Origin: JAAELZ01 sp965237995
GTDB lineage: Bacteria; Pseudomonadota; Gammaproteobacteria; Arenicellales; Poriferihabitantaceae
Reading direction: 5' to 3'
Length of the DNA stretch: 64,000 nt
NCBI GenBank assembly: GCA_965237995.1
Contig: CBDEGO010000002.1
Coordinates: forward strand, 186,001-250,000
This document shows, piece after piece, positions 1 through 8,395 of this stretch (the stretch's first letter is position 1; every line of letters starts with the position of its first letter). Made by a program: the position numbers and the translations under genes. A model generated the notes under the pieces. The model was not told where the DNA came from, did not search any database, and saw nothing but the letters and a program-made list of their open reading frames with translations.

Positions 1-446
1 TTTACGATGACAAAATCACCACCTTCGAAATGATCAGAAGTCACCCACTTCCATATCGGAATTCCGGCTTTGTGATAAAACTCGGAAACTACAGAATAGT
101 CTTGGCGTCGAGGCGGTGTTTGTACGCTAGTTATGACCGCACCCCAAGGCGTCATGAAACTAGAGTCGCGGGTAAAGACGCTACTAGGAAGACCCTCGTC
201 TGCTTCGACAAAATGGCATCGAACCCCATTTTCTTCATACACTTCAACCATTTTTTGATGTTGTCGCATGGCGGTTTGCTTATCAAAGTGATAGCCCAGT
301 TTCTCTTGATTGGCCTGATTTACGGCAGAAATTGAATTCAACGGAACCCATCGAAAATGATCTGGTTTACCTAACAGCACATCAGTCAATACACCTGTTT
401 GCGCGTTTACGCTCCAATGAACTTTGCTCGATTCGTTGTTTGTCAT
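1..446 (-). CDS. DDAH / arginine deiminase-fold protein, N-terminal part (runs off left edge)
   Basis: Reading the minus strand from the ATG at 446 gives an open frame to the window edge, about 148 residues, beginning MTNNESSKVHWSVNAQTG. It carries VLTDVLLGKPDHFRW, FTRDSSFMTPWG and, near the edge, FEGGDF. These are hallmarks of the guanidine-modifying superfamily (dimethylargininase, arginine deiminase, amidinotransferase), which acts on arginine-like substrates through a C-terminal Cys/His pair that lies outside the window here. A decayed paralogue sits at 51048-51949 and aligns with it around DVLLG and ARDSS. No frameshift is visible in the part present. The exact substrate cannot be told from the N-terminal half. 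Confidence 0.8.
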   Translation of the reverse strand, partial: MTNNESSKVHWSVNAQTGVLTDVLLGKPDHFRWVPLNSISAVNQANQEKLGYHFDKQTAMRQHQKMVEVYEENGVRCHFVEADEGLPSSVFTRDSSFMTPWGAVITSVQTPPRRQDYSVVSEFYHKAGIPIWKWVTSDHFEGGDFVIV

Positions 447-612
447 AATTGCTTCGCTTACTTTAGGTTTTCTATCACTGTGTAATCTACTCTGTTGTGC
501 AATAAAAAGAGTGCTTCAACAGTAAGGCCGCCATCAGAATGGAAATATATTGCCTATTAAGAGCTAGAAAAGCAGTAGAAAATACCTCTTTACTATTATT
601 TTCTATAGATCA

Positions 613-855
613 TTATGCCCATCTCACTAAACCAATGATAGCTGACAAAGCGTAGAAGAACTGTAAGCTAAGGAAAGCCCAGCGACGATCGATTACAGCC
701 CATGCGGCGAAAAAACTAGCTGACGCCAGAAGTAAACTAAAACCTAGCACTTCATTGCCCGTATTAGACGCAATCAACAATGCATAAACCATGGCTAAGA
801 CAGAGCCAACGATCTCGAATAGTGTAGTTAGCTTATTTTTTTGACCTTTGAGCAT
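613..855 (-). CDS. small integral membrane protein, 80 aa, unknown function
   Basis: The 80-residue product has a basic N-terminus (MLKGQKNK) followed by about three hydrophobic segments (around residues 11-28, 36-54 and 60-78) and ends LVRWA. The hydrophobic pattern and basic loop (IDRRW) fit a small inner-membrane protein. I do not recognise the family. It lies alone between the DDAH-like gene and the decayed zone, with no operon partner. It could also be a surviving fragment of the decayed island, but it has a normal start and no internal lesion. Confidence 0.55.
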   Translation of the reverse strand: MLKGQKNKLTTLFEIVGSVLAMVYALLIASNTGNEVLGFSLLLASASFFAAWAVIDRRWAFLSLQFFYALSAIIGLVRWA

Positions 856-941
856 AATTCAAAAAGTAAGTAGTTTGTCAAGTGACATGGGATCGCGGAA
901 GCAAGCTACCGAGTTTTAGAGAAGACCCAACTGTCGAGGTT

Positions 942-992
942 GAGTATGTTTTGACAATTATTAAAATCAAGCTCAACGATCGCTTAGTTGCC
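942..992. repeat. dispersed ~50-bp repeat, copy 1
   Basis: This intergenic sequence shares the frame GAGTATGTTTT..GA..ATT...AAA.TCAAGCTC...GCTTAGTTGCC with copies at 1890-1934 and 3338-3390. The right part contains a short inverted repeat (CAAC...GTTG). All three copies lie in the same orientation between decayed genes. Confidence 0.6.
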
Positions 993-1015
993 CTTTTCAG
1001 CTATTCAAAAGGCTC

Positions 1016-1850
1016 TTAGACTTCCTTTAACTTATCTTTATTTATCATAAGCCATTGTGTAGTTTTACTTCTATTATCATGATTCCAAGGATGAAATTTA
1101 GGGCTTAGATACTTAATTCCATCTTTGGCCAAATGCCACATGAAGCCATTTTTTCCGTAGAAGAACGCTAAAAACTGCTTTATTGTAAGCAATAGCTTAC
1201 TAGGTTTTAAAAGCCCATCCTTATATAACATTACCCAAAAGAGGATAGAAAACACTTATTAAAAGATCGCATACCGCAAAGAAATAATTAAATACCCTTC
1301 TAAACCAACCTCCACCTGCTTGCTTGTATAAGTCAAAACATACTGACTTGTGTTCAATTTCTTCAACGGCATGCCAGCCCCAAATTAGTTTTAAATCTGG
1401 CTCAGCTAGTTCTATTAGTTCAGGGTTACTGAGTAAATAGTCACCTAGAACTGCTGTGAGGTGTTCGTAGCCACTAGCAAGTGATAGTTTGGTAATAGGT
1501 GAATAAAATTTATGAGCAAGCCTTATATTTCTATCAATATAACCGTGAACAACATTCTTGTAGCCATTTTTTTCTAGTGCTATGTTGTATTGATCGTGCT
1601 GAGCACTATGAATCGACTCTTGCCGAAATAAAAAGCCTTATATCTTCTTTCAACTGAGCTCAACGGTCGCTTAGGTCAGTTAAGCTAGAAACCTCTCTAA
1701 CTGCCTCAATGAAAAATTGTTCATAAGCCTTTAGGAAAGTTAAACGAAAGTGCGTTAAAAACATGGGAGGCAACTGGATTGTTATTATTCCAATGTTTTT
1801 TAATTGGCTTTGTCCAATCTATTATTGGAATTCTAGCTGTTATTGAAGTT
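1016..1850 (-). pseudogene. PF10118-type predicted metal-dependent hydrolase, frameshifted (copy A)
   Basis: Joining minus-strand frames rebuilds a recognisable protein. It contains LSFNFPKG, EQFFIEAVREVSSLTD, RQESIHSAQHDQYN, a central block (GYEHLTAVLGDYLLSN, WHAVEEIEHKSVCFDLY) and a C-terminal block (KDGLLKP, GKNGF, SPKFHPWNHDN). These match the predicted metal-dependent hydrolase family (E-x-x-H and H-x-x-E-E-x-E-H ligand motifs, four-helix ferritin-like). At least four lesions are visible: near 1740 (FPKG to EQFF), an in-frame TGA near 1655, an extra T near 1625 (before RQES), and a shift near 1255 that cuts off the last 79 residues. The gene is dead. A second, more eroded copy follows immediately upstream in gene sense (1925-2460). 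Confidence 0.75.
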
Positions 1851-1889
1851 GACATAGCGGTCTGAGAAATCACAACGAATGACGATAAT

Positions 1890-1934
1890 AAGTATGTTTT
1901 TGACGATTGCTAAAGTCAAGCTCACCTGGTTGCT
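1890..1934. repeat. dispersed ~50-bp repeat, copy 2
   Basis: It shares AGTATGTTTTTGACGATTGC and AAAGTCAAGCTC with copies 1 and 3, with a shortened right end (CACCTGGTTGC). It lies between the two decayed hydrolase copies, so it may mark the junction of their duplication. Confidence 0.55.
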
Positions 1935-2460
1935 CTGTATTCAAAAGTACTGACTTGTGTTCAATTTCTATTCAATCGGCATGCCACAAATTTGATTTTA
2001 AACGAATGGTGCTAATTCTATTAATTCAGGGTTACTGAGTAAAGGTCACCTAGAACTGCTGTTAGGTGTTCGTAGCCACAGCAATCTCTGATCTTTGTAA
2101 TAGGTGAATAACAACTCTAGATAGCAATGCCTTATCTTAGTACGCATTAGTCCACTTAACCGTCATCAATATCAAGTAGCCATTTTTTCCGAATCTACCT
2201 TGCTGATCGTATTGACGCTACTATGAACGACCATGCGAAATAATAAGCCTTCTGAAAACTTTCAGCTGAAACGTCACTTAGCGATCAGTTGTAGCTAAAA
2301 CCTCTAAGGCCTCAATGAAAAATTGAGTCATCCTTACTAGGAAAGTTAAACGCTACATGAGTCATGTGGAGGCAACTGGAGTGTGAATTATACCAATGCA
2401 TTTTTTTACCTGAGAGCGGGATGTCCAATCTATTGATTCATGCACAGAACTCTCTATTGA
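1925..2460 (-). pseudogene. second, heavily eroded copy of the PF10118-type hydrolase gene (copy B)
   Basis: Plus-strand reading shows blocks shared with copy A in the same order: TACTGACTTGTGTTCAATTTC, ATTCAGGGTTACTGAGTAAA, GTCACCTAGAACTGCTGT, AGGTGTTCGTAGCCAC, TAATAGGTGAATAA, GTAGCCATTTTTT, CTCAATGAAAAATTG, AGGAAAGTTAAACG and GGAGGCAACTGGA. Many small indels separate the blocks, so no open frame longer than a few dozen codons remains. This is a tandem-duplication relic far older than ordinary single-frameshift decay. The segment matching the C-terminal 79 codons of copy A is absent. Confidence 0.7.
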
Positions 2461-2482
2461 AACAGAACCGTATACAAATCAC

Positions 2483-2839
2483 AACGGTCAATCCAACCCT
2501 TTAGTATCGCGGGCATCCCAAACCACCATAATTGGAAAATGGACAATATACTGCACGTCCGACTGCAACAATCTATCTCGTTCTATAGCGACATCTTCAG
2601 GAGTTGTGCCATGTTCGGCAGATAAACCGTTGTTCTGTTTGCGCATGGAACTGCTCGGTATTAGAAAACTTCTCGTAATGCACTGGAGCTTCACGAGGAT
2701 CGAAACCATCTGCATAAAGATCAGAATAGGTCACCTTCATATCTTTACTGCAGTTTCCAATCTGGCCGTGAGAAATGTTTGCCAATCTACCATTAAAGGA
2801 TTGACTCTCTGGGTGTGCTAAAACAATATGTGATTTCAT
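2483..2839 (-). pseudogene. NAD(P)H quinone oxidoreductase (flavodoxin_2 fold), frameshifted and truncated
   Basis: The frame from 2839 encodes MKSHIVLAHPESQSFNGRL, SDLYADGFDPREAP and HYEKFSN...QFHAQTEQR, the typical N-terminus of MdaB/WrbA-like NAD(P)H:quinone reductases (FMN/FAD-binding HPE..SFN). It is shifted near 2640. The adjacent frame then continues with AEHGTTPEDVAIERDRLL and a garbled HFP..VVWDARDTKG, equivalent to the family's FHFPxWWFGxPAxLKGW. The frame ends near 2488, about 70 residues short of a normal ~195-residue protein. It sits in the decayed zone between the hydrolase relics and a broken GFA gene. Confidence 0.75.
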
Positions 2840-2882
2840 TGCGATGTGTTCATAAAGCTTGCCCTTTTCGTTACGGGCTGAC

Positions 2883-3287
2883 TCAATGAGCAGACTTTAC
2901 CATACTTCTGGTAAACCATCATTTACCATGCTTAACCATCCGGAATAGCTTCTCTTCAGTATGCACATGAAATTTAGGTTCGAAGTCATGTGGGTTATCA
3001 AGTGATGCAGCATACAAATGGATTTCACCTTTATAGTGTTGCGCTTCAAACGCCATAGGGGAGCCACAATTATCACAAAAGTGTCGTTTGACTCCTTTGC
3101 AGACGAACTAATAGAATTTTGGAGTTCGCCCACTCCATTTGAAATGTTTTAATTCAACGCCGATAAAAGCAACGACTGGTGAGGCGCAATTCCTACGGCA
3201 ATCGTCACAATGACAGTAACAAGCCCACGTTTCTTCTCCGCTAAACTCCCAAGAAACTGCCTTGCAAAGACAATGACCATGTTTCAT
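2883..3287 (-). pseudogene. GFA/CENP-V family zinc protein, disrupted
   Basis: From the ATG at 3287 the minus strand encodes MKHGHCLCKAVSWEFSGEE, CYCHCDDCRRNCASPVVAF and, after a lesion, KRHFCDNCGSPMAFEAQHY, ending RSMVKSAH. The CxC, CxxC and CxxC zinc motifs of the glutathione-dependent formaldehyde-activating (GFA) fold are all present. Two lesions break it: a one-base shift near 3120 (FY* where FYSSSAKG is expected) and an in-frame TGA near 2920 just before WFTRSM. An intact but divergent GFA gene lies on the other strand at 3640, so this copy may have become redundant. Confidence 0.75.
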
Positions 3288-3639
3288 TAATTAGGTTTTT
3301 GAAAATATTTTGTATATCCTCTTTGAATGACCGAAAAGAGTATGTTTTTAAGCGATTACCAAAGTCAAGCTCGACAAGCGCTTAGTTGCCAATCAGCTAT
3401 AGTAGTTAAGCAACTTGTTTCTCTGCTCAGCAGGCTTTGTAATCAACTAGATATCGAGCGTATTCGATAGAGACGATAAAGGCATAATGCTGTTCAATCG
3501 ATGCAATGGCGGCATTGTTTTGATATGATGAAACCTAAGTCGCTAATATCACTGAGTTTTTTCGACAATAACTGCACTGCTCTATAAGTGACAATGGACA
3601 ACTAGCTATTCAACAATTTCGATATACACGGGTAATACA
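3288..3639. other. gene-free stretch containing repeat copy 3
   Basis: No supportable gene was found. The left third contains the third copy of the dispersed repeat. The remainder (3400-3639) has stop codons in all frames and no homology I recognise. It is likely eroded intergenic or island sequence leading into the promoter of the intact GFA gene. Confidence 0.5.
3338..3390. repeat. dispersed ~50-bp repeat, copy 3
   Basis: Copy 3 reads GAGTATGTTTTTAAGCGATT, then ACCAAAGTCAAGCTCGACAA, then GCGCTTAGTTGCC. It shares its left, middle and right blocks with copy 1 and its left and middle blocks with copy 2. Confidence 0.6.
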
Positions 3640-4065
3640 ATGACAAATCTAAAAGAAGTAGATGGCGTAAAAATTGGCTTAAAGCACCTAGCGCAATGCC
3701 ACTGTGGTGCGGTTGAACTAGAACTAAGCTTACCAGATGGCCTAGTCGATATTCGGCGATGTGATTGTTCTATGTGTCGAAGGCGAGGCGCTATTGCTGC
3801 TTCAGTCCCGCTATCGGGTATCAACATTGTTAAGGGCGATGAGGCACTCAAGCTTTATCAGTTTAATACCTACACAGCGAAGCATTATTTTTGTATGCAT
3901 TGCGGTATTTACACTCATCATCAGCGAAGATCGAACCCTTCACAATATGGGTTTAACGTGGCTTGCTTAGTTGGGATTAATCCGTTAACAATAGATGATA
4001 TTCCTACTTGTGACGGGGTTAACCACTCAGCGGACCGACATGAAAGGCCTGTGACTTCAGGCTGA
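3640..4065 (+). CDS. GFA/CENP-V domain protein, 141 aa
   Basis: An intact small zinc protein. Residues 20-24 carry CHC (QCHCGAVELEL), residues 41-46 CDCSMC and residues 94-97 CMHC, followed by GIYTHHQRRSNP. This is the cysteine layout of the GFA family (beta-fold zinc proteins, some binding glutathione-formaldehyde adducts, most uncharacterised). Its length matches the family. It ends four bases before a broken GST gene in the same direction, so the two were probably one operon linked to thiol or glutathione chemistry. True enzymatic activity is uncertain, because many GFA paralogues lack proven catalysis. Confidence 0.85.
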   Translation: MTNLKEVDGVKIGLKHLAQCHCGAVELELSLPDGLVDIRRCDCSMCRRRGAIAASVPLSGINIVKGDEALKLYQFNTYTAKHYFCMHCGIYTHHQRRSNPSQYGFNVACLVGINPLTIDDIPTCDGVNHSADRHERPVTSG

Positions 4066-4071
4066 TTGAGC

Positions 4072-4717
4072 ATGATTAAACTATACGGTAGAAAGTCTTC
4101 GGATAGTGTTCAAAAAGCGCACTGGCTACTAGCGGAGACAAAGCAACCTTACGAATTAATTGAGCTAGGCGGGCAGTTTGGTGGCCTGCAAGAGCCATAT
4201 TATTTAGAACTTAATCCACATGGCCGTATTCCTACGCTCTGTGATGAAGGGGTAACTGTATGGGAAAGCAATGCAATCATACGGTACTTATCCGCAAAAT
4301 ATATGTCTGGATCAATTTGGTCAGACGATGTAGACATTCGGTCTTATGCTGATCAATGGATGGAGTGGGGTCAAACGACGCTCTACCCTAATTTTAACAA
4401 TCTATTTTGGATGACAATAAGAACACCTTCCGATTGTCAAAACAAAGACGAAATACAAAAACTAAATACCACACTGAATGAGTCATTACCAGATCATAGA
4501 ACTACAGTTGGGGAAACACGGGAATTTAACGGGCGACAGTCTATCAATAGCTGATTTCCCCATTGGGGCAACACTGTATAGGTATTTCAACATGCCCATT
4601 ATGAGGCCAGAATTGCCGAATATTGAAGCGTGGTACCAACGGCTAATACAGCGTGATGCATACAAAAAAACGATTATGGTTCCGTTTGAAGAGCTTCGTG
4701 GTAAGTTGTCTTATTAA
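4072..4717 (+). pseudogene. glutathione S-transferase, single frameshift
   Basis: The first frame begins MIKLYGRKSSDSVQKAHWLL and includes the thioredoxin-fold signature (NPHGRIPTLCDEG, WESNAIIRYLSAKY). It continues into the helical C-terminal domain and goes out of frame near 4480, where the neighbouring frame resumes with IIELQLGKHGNLTGDSLSIA, DFPIGATLYRYFNMP and a normal end (EELRGKLSY). Joined, the product is about 210 residues, normal for a GST. A single-base indel around 4478-4490 explains the break. It could be true decay or a sequencing error. The ATG at 4072 is preferred over the TTG at 4066. Confidence 0.8.
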
Positions 4718-4779
4718 AATTAATCGATCAACTAACTAACTGATGCTAAACGGCTAATGGGCAATTTTAAAAAGTAAAC

Positions 4780-5748
4780 ATGATAAATACACGGCTTACC
4801 GATAAATTCAATTTAAGCTATCCCATCATCCAAGCGCCCATGGCATTTGCTGCTGGAGGCGCGCTTGCTTCGTCCATCTCAACTTCCGGCGGACTTGGTC
4901 TGATTGGCGGCGGTTACGGCGATAGCAAGTGGCTAGACGAACAATTTGCTTTAGCAGGCAATCAGCAAGTTGGTTGCGGTTTCATCACTTGGTCACTGGC
5001 TAAACATCCAGATTTACTAGACCAAGTTATAGACAAAGAACCAAGTGCCATCTTCTTGTCTTTCGGAGACCCCTCCCCTTTCTCGCAAAAAATCCAGGAC
5101 GCCGGCATACCTTTAATATGCCAAGTCCAAACCTTAAGAGACGCGCATCACGCGATCAACCTAGGCGCAGATGTGATCGTTGCACAAGGAGGAGAAGCAG
5201 GCGGGCATGGGGAAAAACGCGGAACAATGTGTTTTGTCCCTGAAGTCGCAGATGCCATAGCGGCACAGTCATCTAACGCTTTGCTATGCGCCGCAGGTGG
5301 AATCGCCGATGGGCGTGGCCTTGCGGCCTCTTTGATGTTGGGCGCTGATGGCGTGTTGATAGGTTCTCGCTTTTGGGCGACAAAAGAAGCACTGGTGCAC
5401 CCAAATATGCTGAGCGCTGCGTTAAAAGCCAACGGAGACGACACCATTAGATCAAGCGTGATGGACATCGCCCGTTTACTGGAGTGGCCACAACGCTATA
5501 CTGCAAGAGTGCTGCAAAACGACTTCACCGATAAATGGCATAATGACCAAGAAGCCTTAATGGATATACAGGCATCTGAATCTGCAAAGTGGAAACAGGC
5601 GTGGCTAAAAGGTGATGTTTCTACAGCCAATACCTTTGTTGGGGAAGTGGTCGGACTGTTAAACAGCATCGACTCTGCTTCTGAAGTGTTAAAACGAATT
5701 GGTAGCGAAGCCGAGCAGCTTATAAATAACCAGACAGACATAGGTTAA
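4780..5748 (+). CDS. nitronate monooxygenase (2-nitropropane dioxygenase family)
   Basis: This 322-residue FMN-dependent TIM-barrel enzyme oxidises nitronates (for example 3-nitropropionate) to the carbonyl compound and nitrite. Motifs visible: YPIIQAPMAFAAGG at the N-terminus, GCGFITW near residue 67, VAQGGEAGGHGE (phosphate-binding glycine-rich loop with the usual catalytic His) near 130, and AAGGIADGRGLAASLMLGAD and GVLIGSRF for FMN phosphate binding. Its length fits bacterial NMO class I. The stop is ten bases from the stop of the convergent Rieske gene. FabK-type enoyl reductases share the fold, but the GGHG motif favours NMO. Confidence 0.85.
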   Translation: MINTRLTDKFNLSYPIIQAPMAFAAGGALASSISTSGGLGLIGGGYGDSKWLDEQFALAGNQQVGCGFITWSLAKHPDLLDQVIDKEPSAIFLSFGDPSPFSQKIQDAGIPLICQVQTLRDAHHAINLGADVIVAQGGEAGGHGEKRGTMCFVPEVADAIAAQSSNALLCAAGGIADGRGLAASLMLGADGVLIGSRFWATKEALVHPNMLSAALKANGDDTIRSSVMDIARLLEWPQRYTARVLQNDFTDKWHNDQEALMDIQASESAKWKQAWLKGDVSTANTFVGEVVGLLNSIDSASEVLKRIGSEAEQLINNQTDIG

Positions 5749-5758
5749 ACGAGCAAAT

Positions 5759-6976
5759 TCAGGCGATTGCTTTGAGGTACCACGCTATGAAATCTTTAGT
5801 ATATTCCTCCATCTCGGTATACGGGCCGGGCTCATAAAACCGTGATAAAACACCTTGTTGGTTACGCTCTATAATTTCTTTGTCTGCTTGGGTGGTTACA
5901 CTCCAAAGCCAACTTAAGTGGTCGAGATCATAATCAACCAATTCCTCAGCACCTTTTCGCACCAGCCAAATGACTTCGGCATCTGTCAGGCTAACACTGC
6001 GCGGCGTAAACCGATAGATTACCGCATGATCACAATAAATCAATAAATAGGTAAAAGCCCCTATCTGCACATTGCTCGCTCCGGAATCATACCCTTTTAC
6101 GGCTCCCAATAAAGGGGCGATCGCTTTGCCATCCTTACTTCCGGTGAGATAACCTTCAAACAAGGCGTATCGATCATAATAATAGCTAGTTTGATGTTTA
6201 GCATGGCTTTCTAGTTGGCGCAAACCAAAAGCGTTGGTTTGTATACCGCATTCAGGCGCGCGCTTAGCGATCAAGGCATCGTATTTTTCCTGCTGTTTAA
6301 AATCCAACATAATGGAATGAGACAGTGAAAACTCTTTATGCGCTGGCGCGCAGTGATAACATTCATCGAAATTCTCCATTACTAACTTCCAATTGCCTTC
6401 GATTGGGTGATTTTCGTAATGGGCAACCTCTGTATTGGGCAAGTCAAAAACGGCCAAAGCTTTAGGTAATTCTTTTAACAACTGATCGAACTTAGGCGGG
6501 TTAGCTGAGAAACTAACAAACACCAACCCACACACTTCTTGCAAGGCCAAGCGCTTCAAGCCAAGTTTGCTTATGTCTTCATTATCAGGTAATTGGCGCG
6601 CGCCCTCCAAATCACCGTTCAAGCTATAAGACCAAGCATGGTAAGGGCAGACTAGCTTCAAGGCCTTGCTCGCACCTGCATCACATAGCCGTGAACCTCG
6701 ATGCCGACACACATTGGCAAAAGCATTCAGTTGGCCCTGTTCATCGCGGGTAACTATCGCTGATTCGTTGGAGATATCATAAGTAAAACAATCACCTACT
6801 TCTGCAACCTGAGAAACATGACAAACGTACCACCAATCCTCCAAGAACAGTTTATCAACTTCTTGCTGATAAATACCTTCGTCAACATAAAACGCTTGCT
6901 GTAAGCTGTGTGTTGGCTTTTGTAGGGCCAGCAAATGTTTAATTTTGCTGGCAGTAGAGTCAAACTTAACCTGCAT
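5759..6976 (-). CDS. Rieske non-haem iron oxygenase, alpha subunit (GbcA-like demethylase class)
   Basis: This 405-residue protein has an N-terminal Rieske domain with C-R-H, 17 residues, then C-P-Y-H (CRHRGSRLC...CPYHAWSY, about residues 88-112). Its C-terminal SRPBCC-type catalytic domain has the iron motif NFDECYHCAPAH near 205. This arrangement is that of glycine betaine monooxygenase, carnitine oxygenase and stachydrine demethylase, which oxidatively remove methyl groups or cleave quaternary amines. It is the last gene of a six-gene minus-strand operon, four bases after the aminotransferase. No dedicated ferredoxin-reductase gene is beside it, so electrons must come from elsewhere. Substrate not determined. 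Confidence 0.88.
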   Translation of the reverse strand: MQVKFDSTASKIKHLLALQKPTHSLQQAFYVDEGIYQQEVDKLFLEDWWYVCHVSQVAEVGDCFTYDISNESAIVTRDEQGQLNAFANVCRHRGSRLCDAGASKALKLVCPYHAWSYSLNGDLEGARQLPDNEDISKLGLKRLALQEVCGLVFVSFSANPPKFDQLLKELPKALAVFDLPNTEVAHYENHPIEGNWKLVMENFDECYHCAPAHKEFSLSHSIMLDFKQQEKYDALIAKRAPECGIQTNAFGLRQLESHAKHQTSYYYDRYALFEGYLTGSKDGKAIAPLLGAVKGYDSGASNVQIGAFTYLLIYCDHAVIYRFTPRSVSLTDAEVIWLVRKGAEELVDYDLDHLSWLWSVTTQADKEIIERNQQGVLSRFYEPGPYTEMEEYTKDFIAWYLKAIA

Positions 6977-6980
6977 TTTT

Positions 6981-8381
6981 CTATCTATGCAGCAGACCTT
7001 CGTCTTTTAAATCTTGCATGGTTAGCTCTAAACCCTTGCGCAAGATACCAAACATTTCGTCAATCTGCGCTTTAGTGATCACCAATGGCGGCGAAAATAC
7101 GCACATATTTATGATCGGGCGCACTATCAGGCCAAGCGCTTGGCAATGCTTATCAATACGGTTGCCGATATCGTAATCCGCCGCAAGATGTTCCTCGGCA
7201 TCCCCTTTATCGGCATCTTTAATTTCGCACTCAATGCAACCCATCAAGCCCATTCCTCGCACATTGGCAACGATAGGAATGGTTGCAAACGATTGCAGTT
7301 GTTCTTGAAAATAAGGCGTCATCGTCTGAACATGCTCCATTAGGTTCTCTTTTTCCATGATCTCGATATTCTTAAGAGCTGCAACACACGCCACAGGATG
7401 TCCTGAGTAAGTAAAGCCATTGGCAAAAATACCGCTGTCGTGCGCTTCTTCTAAACCCTCTAACAAGCGATCAGACACCATCATTAAGCCCATAGGAATG
7501 TACCCCGAAGTTAGCCCTTTAGCGCTGGTGATAATGTCGGCGTCAATATCAAACACCGCTTTAGAAGAGAAGAAGTGCCCTAGACGTCCAAAAGCCGTAA
7601 CCACTTCATCAGAAATATAAACCACATCGTATTTACGGCAAATCGTATGACAAGCTTTATGATAGCCCTCTGGAGGCACAATCACGCCACCCGATGCCAA
7701 GATCGGTTCGGCAATAAACGCAGCCACTTTGTCTGGCCCAATTTCTAGTATCTTTTGCTCTAGTTCGTTCACGATTTGCTCGCGAAATTCATCAATACTT
7801 TGGTCTTTGGCACGACGGTAAGGATTTGGGTCACTTAAAAAGTGAAAGCGCTCAATATCGACTTCGCTAAAGTCCTTATCTCTGGGCTTACCGCACGCCG
7901 ATGACGACAAGTAAGTGCTACCGTGGTAGGCATTTTCCCGAGAGATAACATGCTTTTTCTCTAACTTGCCCAAGAAATTATTGCGAAACATTACAAAACG
8001 CAGCGCAGAATCAACCGCTGTAGAACCGCCGGTAGTAAAGAAGGCATGGTTTAAGTCACCGGGGGCAATGTCTGCTAATTTTTTCGCTAAAACAGCAGCG
8101 GGAGAATTAGTCAAACTCCATGGGCTAACATAAGTCAGTTGCATCACTTGGTCCGATATGGCCTTGGCCATTTCCGCACGGTTATGCCCGATGTTGACGC
8201 ACCACATGCCCGCTGGCCCATCAATTAACTTGTTACCATCTGAGTCAGTGACATAAATCCCATCGCCGCCACTGATTACCGTACGTTTATTGTCACCCAA
8301 CGCAACAACATCATCCCATGGATGAATAAAGTGGTTATCCTGGCTTTGCAATTCACCCGTTTGTAAGTCTTGTGCTTTCAT
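6981..8381 (-). CDS. class III PLP-dependent aminotransferase
   Basis: A 466-residue fold-type I omega-aminotransferase. Visible are DGPAGMWCVNIGHNRAEMA (N-terminal substrate loop), TTGGSTAVDSALRF, AYHGSTYLSSS, a DEVVTAFGRLG block with the Asp that contacts the PLP ring nitrogen, and ITSAKGLTSGYIPMG with the Schiff-base Lys near 290. It probably removes the amino group of the demethylated product of the operon, with pyruvate or 2-oxoglutarate as acceptor. It lies between the GcvT-like gene (14-base gap) and the Rieske gene. A paralogue in a putrescine setting is at 62220-63605. Confidence 0.88.
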   Translation of the reverse strand: MKAQDLQTGELQSQDNHFIHPWDDVVALGDNKRTVISGGDGIYVTDSDGNKLIDGPAGMWCVNIGHNRAEMAKAISDQVMQLTYVSPWSLTNSPAAVLAKKLADIAPGDLNHAFFTTGGSTAVDSALRFVMFRNNFLGKLEKKHVISRENAYHGSTYLSSSACGKPRDKDFSEVDIERFHFLSDPNPYRRAKDQSIDEFREQIVNELEQKILEIGPDKVAAFIAEPILASGGVIVPPEGYHKACHTICRKYDVVYISDEVVTAFGRLGHFFSSKAVFDIDADIITSAKGLTSGYIPMGLMMVSDRLLEGLEEAHDSGIFANGFTYSGHPVACVAALKNIEIMEKENLMEHVQTMTPYFQEQLQSFATIPIVANVRGMGLMGCIECEIKDADKGDAEEHLAADYDIGNRIDKHCQALGLIVRPIINMCVFSPPLVITKAQIDEMFGILRKGLELTMQDLKDEGLLHR

Positions 8382-8395
8382 AAATATTCTCTCTA

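Noticed and set aside
30..335. plus-strand 101-residue ORF
   Set aside because: It is the antisense shadow of the DDAH-like gene, whose conserved motifs (ARDSS-like, EGGDF) are on the minus strand.
942..3390. integron attC sites
   Set aside because: The repeat has GTTG/CAAC ends and a GACTTTG-like middle resembling half of an attC site, but there is no paired second half or GTTRRRY core, so I did not call an integron.
5148..5468. long antisense ORFs inside intact genes
   Set aside because: Open only by codon bias of the sense strand; no motifs or ribosome sites.
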